DNA of 64,000 nucleotides, from positions 558,001 through 622,000 of the forward strand of contig JAJYUT010000001.1 of NCBI GenBank assembly GCA_021792365.1. Direction: 5' to 3'. The position numbers and the translations under genes were made by a program. The stretch's first letter is position 1. The number at the start of each line of letters is the position of its first letter. This DNA comes from Pseudomonadota bacterium (GTDB lineage: Bacteria > Pseudomonadota > Alphaproteobacteria > Dongiales > Dongiaceae). The notes beneath the pieces were generated by a model. The model did no database searches. It had not been told where the DNA came from and worked only from the letters and a program-made list of their open reading frames with translations. Shown one piece after another: positions 8,636-18,745 of this stretch.

Positions 8636-9168
8636 TTCTTCGCCTCCCGGATAGCGGGCACGAGCACGTCGCTCAGGGCTTCGGGGCTGAGCGGGCCGGC
8701 GAAGCGGTAGGTCACGATGCCGTTGGCGTCCACCAGGAAGGTCTCAGGGATGCCGGTGATGCCGAAATCGATTCCGGTGCGGCCGCTCTCATCCGTGCCG
8801 GTTGCGGCATAGGGATCGCCCAATTCAGCAAGGAAGGCACGCGAGGCCTCCGGCTTGTCCTTCCAGGCGATGCCGATGACCGGAATACCGAGCTCCGTGG
8901 TGAGTTCCTTCAGCACCGGGTGCTCCGCGCGGCAGGGCAGGCACCAGGAGGCGAAGAAGTTGATCGCGACGAGCTGCCCCTTGAAGGAATCGAGCGTGAG
9001 GCGCGGCGCGCCTTCCGCCAGGGCCGGCAGATCGACCGCCGGCGCCGGCTTGCCCACCAGGGCCGATGGCAGCATGCTCTTGTCGCGCTCGGGGTCGAGG
9101 CCGATCCAGAACAAAGCCACCAGGATCGCGACGACGGCTATGGGCAACAAATACAGCAGGCGGCGCAT
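8632..9168 (-). CDS. ccmG: Thiol:disulfide interchange protein CcmG/DsbE
   Basis: This 178-residue periplasmic thioredoxin-like protein is anchored by an N-terminal membrane helix (LLYLLPIAVVAILVALFWIG). The active-site motif is NFFASWCLPCRAEHP (WCxxC), and the CcmG-specific acidic loop follows in IAWKDKPEAS. The cis-Pro region is GITGIPETFLVD. CcmG reduces CcmH and apocytochrome c during haem attachment. It lies eight bases downstream of ccmF and overlaps ccmH by four bases. Confidence 0.95.
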   Translation of the reverse strand: MRRLLYLLPIAVVAILVALFWIGLDPERDKSMLPSALVGKPAPAVDLPALAEGAPRLTLDSFKGQLVAINFFASWCLPCRAEHPVLKELTTELGIPVIGIAWKDKPEASRAFLAELGDPYAATGTDESGRTGIDFGITGIPETFLVDANGIVTYRFAGPLSPEALSDVLVPAIREAKK

Positions 9169-9176
9169 GATGAGGC

Positions 9177-11153
9177 TTATGCTTTCGCGGCTTGCGTGGC
9201 GGCGGCGCGCACCGGTGCGCCCACACGGTAGCGCCGGTCGCTGAGGCTGGTGAGGCCGCCCGCCACCATCACCAGGGCGCCGAACCAGATCCAGCCCACC
9301 AGCGGCTCGTGATAGATGCGGACCAGCCAGCCGCCCTTGCCGTCCGGCTCGCCGATCACCGCGTAGAGATCGGCCAGCGGCATGGTGTGGATCGCCGCCT
9401 CGGTGGTCGGCGCGGGCTGCACCATGTATTGCCGCCGCTCCGGGTAGAGATCGGCGACGAACGAGCCGCCGCGGCTGACGGTGAAATGCGCCTGCTCCGC
9501 GAGGTAGTTCTCGCCGCGCACGCCGCCCACGCGCTCCAGCTTGAATTCATAGCCCTGCAGGGTGAGCGACTGGCCCGGCTGCAGCACCTTCACCTCTTCG
9601 CTCTTCCAGGCCCCGGCGCCGGTCATGCCGATGACCGCGATGGCGAGGCCGAGATGGGCCAGCGTCATGCCATAGGCGGCGCGCGGCAGGTGGCGCGCGC
9701 GGCTCCAGACGCGGCCGGCATCGCCGTCGAACAGGCGGATGCGTTCCATGAACTCGACCAGCGTCCCGACCATCAGCCAGACGCCGACGAACATCCCCAG
9801 CGGCGCCATGATCGGCCCGTCGCCCTGGATCCAGACCGCGATGATCGCCGCGCCGAGGGCTGAGATGCCGGCCACCGTCAGCCGCTGCAGCGCCCCTCTG
9901 ACGTCGCCGCGCTTCCAGCCGAGGAACGGTCCGATCGCCATCACGATCAGCAGCGGCAAGGCCAGCACGCCGAAGGTCGCCATGTAGAACGGCCCGCCCA
10001 CCGAGATGGTGCTGCCGGTCGCAAGCTCGAGCAGCAGCGGATAGAGCGTGCCGAGCAGCACCGTCGCCGTCATGGTCGCCAGCAGCAGGTTGTTCATCAC
10101 CAGCGCGCCCTCGCGGCTCAAGGGCGCGAACAGGCCGCCGCCGCGCAATGCCGGCGCGCGCAGCGCATAGAGCGACAAGGGCACGCCGATCGCGATCGCG
10201 AGCAGCGCCAGAATGAAGACGCCGCGCGTCGGGTCGTCGGCGAAGGCATGCACGGAGGTGATGATGCCGGAGCGCACCAGGAAGGTGCCGAGCAGCGCGA
10301 AGCCGAAGGTCAGGATCGAGAGCAGGATGGTCCAGCTCTTGAGCGCGTCGCGCTTTTCCACCACCAGGGCGGAATGCAGCAGCGCCGTGCCGATCAGCCA
10401 GGGCATGAAGGAGGCGTTCTCCACCGGGTCCCAGAACCACCAGCCGCCCCAGCCGAGCTCGTTATACGCCCACCAGGAGCCGAGCGCGATCCCGCCCGTC
10501 AGCGTTGTCCAGGAGAGCAGGCACCACGGGCGCACCCAGCGCGCCCAGGCGGCGTCGACCTTGCCGTCGATCAGGGCCGCGACCGCGAAGGAGAACACGA
10601 TCGAGAAGCCGACATAGCCGAGATAGAGCATCGGCGGATGCAGCGCGAGCCCGGGATCCTGCAGCAGCGGGTTGAGTTCGTTGCCCTGCATCGGCGCCGG
10701 ATTGAGGCGCGCGAACGGATTGGAGGTCAGCAGCATGAACAGGAGGAATCCGACCGAGATCATCGCCTGGATGCTGAGCGTGCGCGCCTTCAGCCGCGGC
10801 GGCAGGTTCTCGCCGAACAGGGCAACCAGTGCCCCGAACACTGTGAGGATAAGCACCCAGAGCAGCAGCGAGCCCTCGTGATTGCCCCAGGTCGCGCTGA
10901 GACGGTAGATCAGCGGCTGATCGCTGTGCGAATGCTGGGTCACGATCGCGACCGAGAAGTCGGAGACCGCGAAGGCGTGCATCAGCGCGATGAACGCGAA
11001 GGCGACGAACACGAACTGCGCCAGCGCCGCCGGCCGCGCCAGCTGCATCCACGGACGGATGCCTCGCGCCGCCCCCACCATCGGCACCGTGGCCTGCGCC
11101 AGCGCCAGAACCAGCGCCAGCACCAACGCGTAATGGCCGAGTTCTGGGATCAT
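9177..11153 (-). CDS. ccmF: Haem lyase subunit CcmF
   Basis: The 658-residue protein has many predicted membrane helices. The Trp-rich haem-handling motif reads WGGWWFWDPVENASFMPWL, and the strongly conserved LYLGYVGFSIVFSFAVAALI and HSHSDQPLIYRLSATWGNHE segments are present. A periplasmic domain sits near the C-terminus (EEVKVLQPGQSLTLQGYEF) before the last helix. CcmF transfers haem from holo-CcmE to apocytochrome c. A palindromic repeat lies between its start and ccmE, so ccmF may be transcribed by read-through or from its own promoter there. Confidence 0.97.
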   Translation of the reverse strand: MIPELGHYALVLALVLALAQATVPMVGAARGIRPWMQLARPAALAQFVFVAFAFIALMHAFAVSDFSVAIVTQHSHSDQPLIYRLSATWGNHEGSLLLWVLILTVFGALVALFGENLPPRLKARTLSIQAMISVGFLLFMLLTSNPFARLNPAPMQGNELNPLLQDPGLALHPPMLYLGYVGFSIVFSFAVAALIDGKVDAAWARWVRPWCLLSWTTLTGGIALGSWWAYNELGWGGWWFWDPVENASFMPWLIGTALLHSALVVEKRDALKSWTILLSILTFGFALLGTFLVRSGIITSVHAFADDPTRGVFILALLAIAIGVPLSLYALRAPALRGGGLFAPLSREGALVMNNLLLATMTATVLLGTLYPLLLELATGSTISVGGPFYMATFGVLALPLLIVMAIGPFLGWKRGDVRGALQRLTVAGISALGAAIIAVWIQGDGPIMAPLGMFVGVWLMVGTLVEFMERIRLFDGDAGRVWSRARHLPRAAYGMTLAHLGLAIAVIGMTGAGAWKSEEVKVLQPGQSLTLQGYEFKLERVGGVRGENYLAEQAHFTVSRGGSFVADLYPERRQYMVQPAPTTEAAIHTMPLADLYAVIGEPDGKGGWLVRIYHEPLVGWIWFGALVMVAGGLTSLSDRRYRVGAPVRAAATQAAKA

Positions 11154-11184
11154 GCGGTGCGCTCCAGTGGCTCCACCTGTACTC

Positions 11185-11286
11185 CGTCATCCCAAGGCTT
11201 GGCCTTGGGATCCACGAGTTTGCCTTCGGGTGCACAGCGTGACCCCTCGAAACTCGTGGATGACAAGGCCAAGCCTTGGGATGACG
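11185..11286. repeat. Palindromic intergenic repeat, copy 1
   Basis: The element begins CGTCATCCCAAGGCTTGG and ends CCAAGCCTTGGGATGACG. Inner arms CCACGAG and CTCGTGG are also inverted, so the ~102 bases can form a long imperfect hairpin. A close copy with the same outer and inner arms lies at 41693-41790, and a related GC-richer one at 45046-45128. It separates ccmE from ccmF. Such elements resemble the dispersed REP-like palindromes of alphaproteobacteria. Confidence 0.8.
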
Positions 11287-11313
11287 ATTGAATATGCACT
11301 GCTACCAAGACCC

Positions 11314-11781
11314 TCACTGCGTCACCACCGGCTGCGCTGTGCCCTTGCCTTCGGTTTCCTGCCAGCGCCCGGATTCCTTCAGCGCCTTCGCGACCTCCGG
11401 CGGCATGTAGGTCTCGTCGTGCTTGGCGAGCACCTCGCTCGCCACGAACCGGCCGTTGCCGTCGAACGCGCCCTGCACCACCACGCCCTGGCCTTCCCGG
11501 AACAGGTCGGGCAGCAGGCCGCGATAGGTCACGCGCACGTTGCTGCTGAGGTCGGTCACGGAGAAGGCGACGGTCTCGCCGCTCTTTTCCACGCTGCCCG
11601 CCTCGACCAGGCCGCCGAGGCGGATCTGCCGGCCCGCATCCGGTTGCTTCTCGGCGATCTGCGTCGGGCTGAGGAAGAACACCAGCTCCTCGTTCAACGC
11701 GCGCAGGACCAGCGTCGTGGCGATCCCGAGCACCACCAGGGTCGCGAGCACGAGATAGAGGCGGAGGCGCTTGCGGCTCAT
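11314..11781 (-). CDS. ccmE: Haem chaperone CcmE
   Basis: The start at 11781 gives MSRKRLRLYLVLATLVVLGI, a short cytosolic basic tail and a membrane anchor. An OB-fold periplasmic domain follows (GRQIRLGGLVEAGSVEK, FSVTDLSSNVRVTYRGLLPDLF). The haem-binding His and nearby Tyr are in LAKHDETYMPPEV, the canonical HxxxY site. The total is 155 residues with a flexible C-terminal tail. CcmE binds haem covalently and hands it to CcmF. Its ATG overlaps the ccmD stop by four bases. Confidence 0.95.
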   Translation of the reverse strand: MSRKRLRLYLVLATLVVLGIATTLVLRALNEELVFFLSPTQIAEKQPDAGRQIRLGGLVEAGSVEKSGETVAFSVTDLSSNVRVTYRGLLPDLFREGQGVVVQGAFDGNGRFVASEVLAKHDETYMPPEVAKALKESGRWQETEGKGTAQPVVTQ

Positions 11782-11966
11782 GCGTCGTCGCTCATCGCCG
11801 GATCCGATTCCGTCACGCGCTCCAGCGCCCGCTCGGCCGCACGCAGGCGCCGCCAGCTCAGCACCGCGAAGGCGATGAGGATCAGCGCCGCCACGCCATA
11901 GGCCGGCCAGACAAAGGCCGCATCGCCGCCCATGTGCAAGAACCCGAAGCCGGATGTCGTCATCAT
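11778..11966 (-). CDS. ccmD: Haem exporter accessory protein CcmD
   Basis: This 62-residue single-helix protein reads GGDAAFVWPAYGVAALILIA then a basic cytosolic segment RRLRAAERALERVTE. The layout is typical of CcmD, a small membrane protein that helps release holo-CcmE from the CcmABC complex. It sits directly between ccmC (nine bases upstream) and ccmE (four-base overlap), the expected position. Confidence 0.92.
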   Translation of the reverse strand: MMTTSGFGFLHMGGDAAFVWPAYGVAALILIAFAVLSWRRLRAAERALERVTESDPAMSDDA

Positions 11967-11975
11967 AGCGGCTGC

Positions 11976-12704
11976 CTAGCGGGCAAATGCGGCGGCTCGG
12001 TGGCGCGCCTCCAGCAGCATCGCCTTCATGCGTGTCACGACCACCGCGAAGAAATAGAGCGTGAAGGCGGCGATCATGACGAAGAGCGGCCAGAGCATGG
12101 CGGGATGAATGCTGGGCCCGTCCATGCGCAGGATGCTCTCCGACTGGTGCAGCGTGTTCCACCAATCGACTGAGTATTTGATGATCGGCAGGTTGATCAG
12201 GCCCACGATCGCGATGATCGCCGCCGAGCGCCGCCCGCGCTGCCGGTCGTCGAAGGCGTGGGTCAATGCGATGTGCCCGACATAAAGGAAGAACAGCACC
12301 AGGAACGAGGTGAGCCGCGCATCCCACACCCAGTAGGTGCCCCAGGTCGGCTTGCCCCAGAGCGCGCCGGTCGCCAGGGCGACGAAGGTGAAGCCCGCCC
12401 CCACCGGCGCGATCGCCTCGCCGGCGACGTCGGCAAGTGGGTGGCGCCAGATCAGCGCGCTCGCCCCCGCGGCGCCCAGCAGCGCATAGCCCATCATCGC
12501 CATCCAGGCGGAGGGCACGTGGATATACATGATGCGGACCGTGTCGCCCTGCTGGTAGTCCGGCGGCGAGCCGACCAGGGCGAGATAGAGCCCGATCGCG
12601 AACAGGACCGCCGCCCCACCGGTCAGCCAGGGGAGCAGCGCGCTCGCCAGGCGGAGGAAACGCCCCGGATTCGCAAAGCGGTGGAGGTTAAAGGCGGTCG
12701 CCAT
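11976..12704 (-). CDS. ccmC: Haem-handling membrane protein CcmC
   Basis: The 242-residue protein has about six membrane helices. The Trp-rich haem motif reads WGTYWVWDARLTSFLVLFFL, flanked by conserved periplasmic His residues (YIHVPSAWMAMMGY and NTLHQSESILRMDGPSI). CcmC loads haem onto CcmE. It is normally co-transcribed with ccmAB, but here it is separated from ccmB by about 1.3 kb containing the OmpA-like gene and a terminator, so it should need its own promoter within 12705-12897. Confidence 0.95.
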   Translation of the reverse strand: MATAFNLHRFANPGRFLRLASALLPWLTGGAAVLFAIGLYLALVGSPPDYQQGDTVRIMYIHVPSAWMAMMGYALLGAAGASALIWRHPLADVAGEAIAPVGAGFTFVALATGALWGKPTWGTYWVWDARLTSFLVLFFLYVGHIALTHAFDDRQRGRRSAAIIAIVGLINLPIIKYSVDWWNTLHQSESILRMDGPSIHPAMLWPLFVMIAAFTLYFFAVVVTRMKAMLLEARHRAAAFAR

Positions 12705-12897
12705 GGCGGCTTATATACAGGCGCCGTCCAGCCGAAACCAGCCGCCCGCCCCTGGTCTTTGGGCCCAGCGGCAATCGGCCCCAAGTCTTCGGAAGCGGGC
12801 GTGCACCGAATTCCCCCCAAAGCGAGACGTGAATGCAGCGAGTGCTCCGACCGCCCTCTGCGATGCCCTGCTTGCTTCGAGAGACGTGCTCATGCCG

Positions 12898-12928
12898 AAA
12901 AAAAGGGCGCCGCCTCGCGGCGACGCCC
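12898..12928 (-). terminator. Intrinsic terminator after the OmpA-like gene
   Basis: Read on the minus strand, a 10-base arm GGGCGTCGCC, loop GCGA and arm GGCGGCGCCC (one mismatch) are followed directly by seven T. This is a classic rho-independent terminator. It faces transcripts coming from the OmpA-like gene and ends them before ccmC. Confidence 0.8.
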
Positions 12929-13055
12929 TCGCTCTACCCCCAGAGAACCCTGTGGAGCGCCTGGCTCCTGTTCCTTGCCCGACCCCGTCTGCGGGGCCGG
13001 GGATACGCGCCGGGCCGGTCCCCCGAACCGGCCCGGGGCGCGCCGATTGTGGTCC
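12929..13055 (-). other. Highly structured GC-rich tract (candidate 3'-derived small RNA)
   Basis: Between the OmpA-like stop codon and the terminator at 12898-12928, the minus-strand RNA can form three further hairpins in a row. One is 13010-13036, a perfect ten-base stem CCGGGCCGGT/ACCGGCCCGG. A second lies near 12981-12998 (GGCCCCG/CGGGGTC). A third, broken stem near 12930-12965 is closed by CGCTC/GAGCG. I see no reading frame with coding character and no match to conserved cores of SRP, 6S, tmRNA or RNase P RNA that I can recall. The remaining part up to ccmC (12705-12897) shows no gene and probably holds the ccmC promoter. Confidence 0.45.
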
Positions 13056-13769
13056 CTAGTAGGTCCCCTGCGGCGCGACCAAAACCTCGACATGGCGGCG
13101 TTCCGGATTGACTCCGGACGCGGCGGCCCTTTCGGGTCCCGCCGCCGCCACCACTGAAACGGAACCCGCTGACGGTCCCCCCAGACCGCGCAGGGCCCGG
13201 GCCACCGCTTGCGCCCGGCGTTCCGCCGACGCGCGATTGGCCTCAAGCATGTCCTCGGAATCGGCGTAGGCGGTGATCGTCACCGTCGCGCCGGGATGTT
13301 GGCTGATGAAGGCCGCGAGCGCGTCCAGCGCCGCCTGGCCGTCCTCGTCGATGGCGGCGGAGCCGGCGGCGAAACGGACCGACCGGGTCATGGCTGGCAC
13401 CGTCTGCCGCGGCGAGGCGAAGGCGACGTTCTGGGCCAGCAGGGGCTCGAGCATGCGGTTGAGCGCGTCTTCCGCGCGGCGGCGATGCTCCGCCGATTCC
13501 TCCGCCAGCCGCACGCCCTCCTCGCGCCGGATCAGGCTGACATGCGTCGAGGGAGGGACTTGTGCGAGCTCGTCGTAGATCGCCTCCGCACGCCGCGCCT
13601 TGTCGCCGGCTTCGCTCAGATCGTAGAGGAACGCCCCGAAATCGCCTTCGCGGGTCTGCTCTAGATTGGCAGCGATGTTATCGAGGTCGGCTTGCCGGTC
13701 CGGCGCGGCGCAAGCGGCGAGCGCGATAAGAGACGCGCCGAGCAGAGCCAGCTTCACGCCGCCAATCAT
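13056..13769 (-). CDS. OmpA-family lipoprotein
   Basis: The 237-residue protein begins with a lipoprotein signal (LALLGASLIALAACAAP, lipobox LAAC). The middle is helical (~residues 25-110, rich in Glu/Arg/Ala). The C-terminal OmpA-like domain carries VRFAAGSAAIDEDGQAALDA, followed by VTITAYADSEDMLEANRASA and ERRAQAVARALRGLG. The usual peptidoglycan-contacting NxxLSxxRA pattern appears in the variant form EANRASAERRAQAV. The protein probably links the outer membrane to peptidoglycan. Its position between ccmB and ccmC is unusual. It ends at its own structured 3' region and terminator, so it looks like an independent unit. Confidence 0.85.
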   Translation of the reverse strand: MIGGVKLALLGASLIALAACAAPDRQADLDNIAANLEQTREGDFGAFLYDLSEAGDKARRAEAIYDELAQVPPSTHVSLIRREEGVRLAEESAEHRRRAEDALNRMLEPLLAQNVAFASPRQTVPAMTRSVRFAAGSAAIDEDGQAALDALAAFISQHPGATVTITAYADSEDMLEANRASAERRAQAVARALRGLGGPSAGSVSVVAAAGPERAAASGVNPERRHVEVLVAPQGTY

Positions 13770-13813
13770 GCCGTACTCTTCCCCTTACTCGCGATGTTCC
13801 TGGATCGCAGCCG

Positions 13814-13826
13814 GCACCACTGGTGC
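13814..13826. other. Perfect 13-base palindrome upstream of the OmpA-like gene
   Basis: GCACCA-C-TGGTGC lies about 45 bases before the start codon of the OmpA-like gene, in an otherwise more AT-rich gap (13770-13982). Its size and place fit a dimeric regulator site, but no regulator is indicated. Confidence 0.35.
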
Positions 13827-13982
13827 GGCGCGGCCATAACATAGATTCAAGTGGCGCACAGAATCCATAGGGAATCATTGGCTTTTCCGTGTGGCTGTGA
13901 CGAACAATCCATATTTGTTGCGATATCGCCACAGATTGTGGCACGGCGCTATGCCGAATGGACTAGCAGTCCTAGCGCAGCG

Positions 13983-14651
13983 CTATCGCAGTGCCTGGCG
14001 CAAAGCGGCCGCCGTTGCCCACGGTGTGATGGCGAGCAGCCCAAGATCCAATCCGCACAGCAGCAGGAGCGCGCCCGTCGGGTCGCCTTCCAGCAGGAGC
14101 GAGCGGCTGATGATGCCGGCGGCGAAGATCAGCACCGGCACATAAAGCGGCAGGATGAGCAGGGTGAGGAGAATGCCGCCGCGCCGGCTTCCTAAGGTGA
14201 GCGCCGCGCCCAGCCCGCCGAGCAGGCTGAGTGCCGGTGTTGCCAGCGCCAGGGCCAGCAGCATCGGCCCGTAGCTTTCGGCCGGCGCGTTCAGCATCAG
14301 CGCCAGCAGCGGCGCGGCGACGAGCAGCGGCAGCCCGGTCGAGAGCCAATGGGCCAGCGCCTTGGCCAGCGCCGCGAGCTCCAGCGGCAGGGGCCCCAGC
14401 GCCATCAAGTCCAGGCTGCCATCCTCGAAATCGTTCTGATAGAGCCGGTCGAGCGACAGCAGGGCCGCCAGCGCCGCCATGCTCAGCACCACGCCGGTGG
14501 AGACGCGCATCAGCGCATTCGGCTCCGGTCCGATGGCGAACGGAAACAAGATGCCCGCCGCCAGGAAGAACAGCACCACCACCCAGGCATCGATCCCCTG
14601 GCGGTAGGAAAGCACCAGGTCGCGCCGCAGCAAGGCCACGAACGCGCTCAT
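13983..14651 (-). CDS. ccmB: Haem ABC exporter permease CcmB
   Basis: The 222-residue protein has six predicted helices. It starts MSAFVALLRRDLVLSYRQG, the typical CcmB beginning, followed by helices such as VVLFFLAAGILFPFAIGPEP. The coupling segment FEDGSLDLMALGPLPLELAA contacts CcmA. CcmB is the membrane subunit of the CcmAB ATPase that drives release of holo-CcmE. Its ATG overlaps the ccmA stop by four bases. Confidence 0.95.
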   Translation of the reverse strand: MSAFVALLRRDLVLSYRQGIDAWVVVLFFLAAGILFPFAIGPEPNALMRVSTGVVLSMAALAALLSLDRLYQNDFEDGSLDLMALGPLPLELAALAKALAHWLSTGLPLLVAAPLLALMLNAPAESYGPMLLALALATPALSLLGGLGAALTLGSRRGGILLTLLILPLYVPVLIFAAGIISRSLLLEGDPTGALLLLCGLDLGLLAITPWATAAALRQALR

Positions 14652-15265
14652 CCCGCACCCGCCGGCGCGGTCCCGAGCCGCAGCACGCGTGCCTCGACCG
14701 GCAATGGCTCATGGCTGGCGATGATGGCGATGCCGCCCGCTGCAAGATGACGGGCGAGCAGCGCGCCGAAAGCATCGCGCGCTTCGGCATCTAGCGCGGT
14801 GACCGGCTCGTCCAGCAGCCATAACGGCGCGTCGTCCAGGGCGAGGCGGCTCAGCGCCAGGCGCCTTTTCTGGCCCGCGGACAGCAGCCGGGCCGGCCGG
14901 TCGGCAAGGCGGGCCAAGCCGAAGGCCTGGAGCGCCGCCGCTTCATCGCCGCCGTTGAAACGGGCCCAGAATCGCAGGTTCTCCAGCACCGTGAGGCCGG
15001 CCTTCAGCGCGTCCTGGTGGCCCAGGAAGCGGAGCCGCGCCCGGTGCGCCTCGCGATCCCCAGCCACGTCGGCGCCGTTCCAGCGGATCGTTCCCTCCGC
15101 GGCCGGCAGCAGCCCGGCCAGCGCCCGCAGCAGCGTGGACTTGCCGCTGCCGTTCGGCCCCTGCAGCAGCAGCGCCTCGCCGCTCGCGACGCGCGCGCTG
15201 AGCCCGCCGGCGATCCGCCGCTCGCCACGCTCCAGCGCGATGTTGTCGAGGGAAAGTTCGGTCAT
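14648..15265 (-). CDS. ccmA: Haem ABC exporter ATP-binding protein CcmA
   Basis: The start at 15265 gives MTELSLDNIALERGERRIAG and a 205-residue ABC ATPase. Walker A is GPNGSGKST, the signature is LSAGQKRRLALSRL, Walker B is LWLLDEPVTALD, and the switch His is in IIASHEPL. It is the first gene of the ccmAB pair and is transcribed away from acnA; the shared 646-base gap should hold both promoters. The ccmA-acnA divergence is common in alphaproteobacteria. Confidence 0.95.
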   Translation of the reverse strand: MTELSLDNIALERGERRIAGGLSARVASGEALLLQGPNGSGKSTLLRALAGLLPAAEGTIRWNGADVAGDREAHRARLRFLGHQDALKAGLTVLENLRFWARFNGGDEAAALQAFGLARLADRPARLLSAGQKRRLALSRLALDDAPLWLLDEPVTALDAEARDAFGALLARHLAAGGIAIIASHEPLPVEARVLRLGTAPAGAG

Positions 15266-15406
15266 GAGGCGAGAAGAAGATAAGACGCGCCTTGAGTCGC
15301 CGTCCACTGGCGGGCGACGCGCCGGGCGCACCTGCTCCGTCACTGCACCCCAACTCCAGGACGACGGACGTGAGTGGCGGCTTGGCGTGGGAGAAGAAAT
15401 TGGGCG

Positions 15407-15444
15407 GCGCCGCGGGTCCTGGGGATGGAGTGGGCCCGCGGCGC
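15407..15444. other. Ten-base-pair GC hairpin
   Basis: GCGCCGCGGG (15407-15416) and CCCGCGGCGC (15435-15444) form a perfect stem with an 18-base loop. On the minus strand it is followed by CGCCCAATTTCTTCT, only weakly U-rich, so it could end an RNA transcribed leftward from about 15600. Confidence 0.5.
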
Positions 15445-15522
15445 ACAGCCCGTTCTTGAAGACGTCGATCGGGGGTAGCGCGACGCCTTCCTCTTCGACC
15501 TGAGCATCCGCGGGGGACGGAC

Positions 15523-15601
15523 ACTCTTGTGGGGCACCTGACAGGGACCGGTCGAGCGTCCCTGCGACAAACAGAGGGGATGATCTCTGTTGCCCAAGAG
15601 T
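15523..15601. ncRNA. Candidate three-way-junction RNA, strand unknown
   Basis: The 79 bases fold into a closed three-way junction. The outer stem is ACTCTTG/CAAGAGT extended by GGCA/TGCC across a three-base bulge. Inside are a seven-pair hairpin CAGGGAC/GTCCCTG and a six-pair hairpin ACAGAG/CTCTGT. Junction strands are five, six and zero bases, which would stack one hairpin on the outer stem. Both strands can fold because all pairs are Watson-Crick. I do not recognise a riboswitch or ribozyme core. It could be a leader element of acnA or ccmA or part of an independent small RNA. Confidence 0.4.
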
Positions 15602-15911
15602 CTTTCGATGCCCGATGGCCTCAATAAGGACAGAACGTGGCAAAATTGTGTTTCCGGGACCGGCGCTGAGCGAGACGGAATCTCAACAGCGCGCAGCAAC
15701 CGACTGGCATCGTTGCGCTCTCCGGAAAAGTTGGGCTGGACTGAGCTTTGCGGCGGCTCGAATGCGTCACACGAACATGCTATGGTCGCCGCGCTTGAGG
15801 CTGGGTTTCCGGCGGCATCCCACCCGCTCGCCCGCCGGAACGCCCAGTCCACCGGCCCATCATGCGCCTAGTTCGCTCGTCAGTCGTCTCAGTCCCTGGG
15901 AGAAATCCGTC

Positions 15912-18632
<2,721 letters not shown>

Positions 18633-18658
18633 TTCACGTGGCGGCGATCAGAGGCCAG

Positions 18659-18682
18659 GGGGTCGGGAAAAATCCGATCCCC
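18659..18682. terminator. Possible bidirectional hairpin between convergent genes
   Basis: GGGGTCGG and CCGATCCCC pair with one bulged base around a GAAAAAT loop. The hairpin lies between the acnA stop and the convergent sulfotransferase stop. No U-tract follows, so it may act as a barrier or a rho-assisted end. Confidence 0.4.
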
Positions 18683-18745
18683 AACCTTGCTTGGCTCGGG
18701 TTACACCAGAACTGACGAAGAACCACGCCAACGTGGGACAGACCT

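Larger units (their letters stand above)
15266..15911. other. Large gene-free divergent region between ccmA and acnA
   Basis: About 646 bases carry no frame with coding character. The promoters of ccmA (leftward) and acnA (rightward) must lie here, though I see no clear -35/-10 pair. The central 200 bases contain two strong folds listed separately (15407-15444 and 15523-15601). This length is unusual in a window where most gaps are under 150 bases. Confidence 0.6.

Noticed and set aside
12898-13055. Structured tract considered as SRP, 6S, tmRNA or RNase P RNA
   Set aside because: I could not find the conserved cores (for example GGAAGG of SRP, T-loop or tag of tmRNA). It is kept only as a candidate structured region.
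15523-15601. Three-way junction considered as a hammerhead ribozyme or known riboswitch
   Set aside because: The CUGAUGA and GAAA cores of hammerheads and the cores of TPP, cobalamin, glycine, SAM and SAH switches are absent.
15615-15911. Upstream extension of the acnA frame
   Set aside because: The extra 99 codons have no coding character, and the GTG at 15912 has a ribosome site and matches the family N-terminus.
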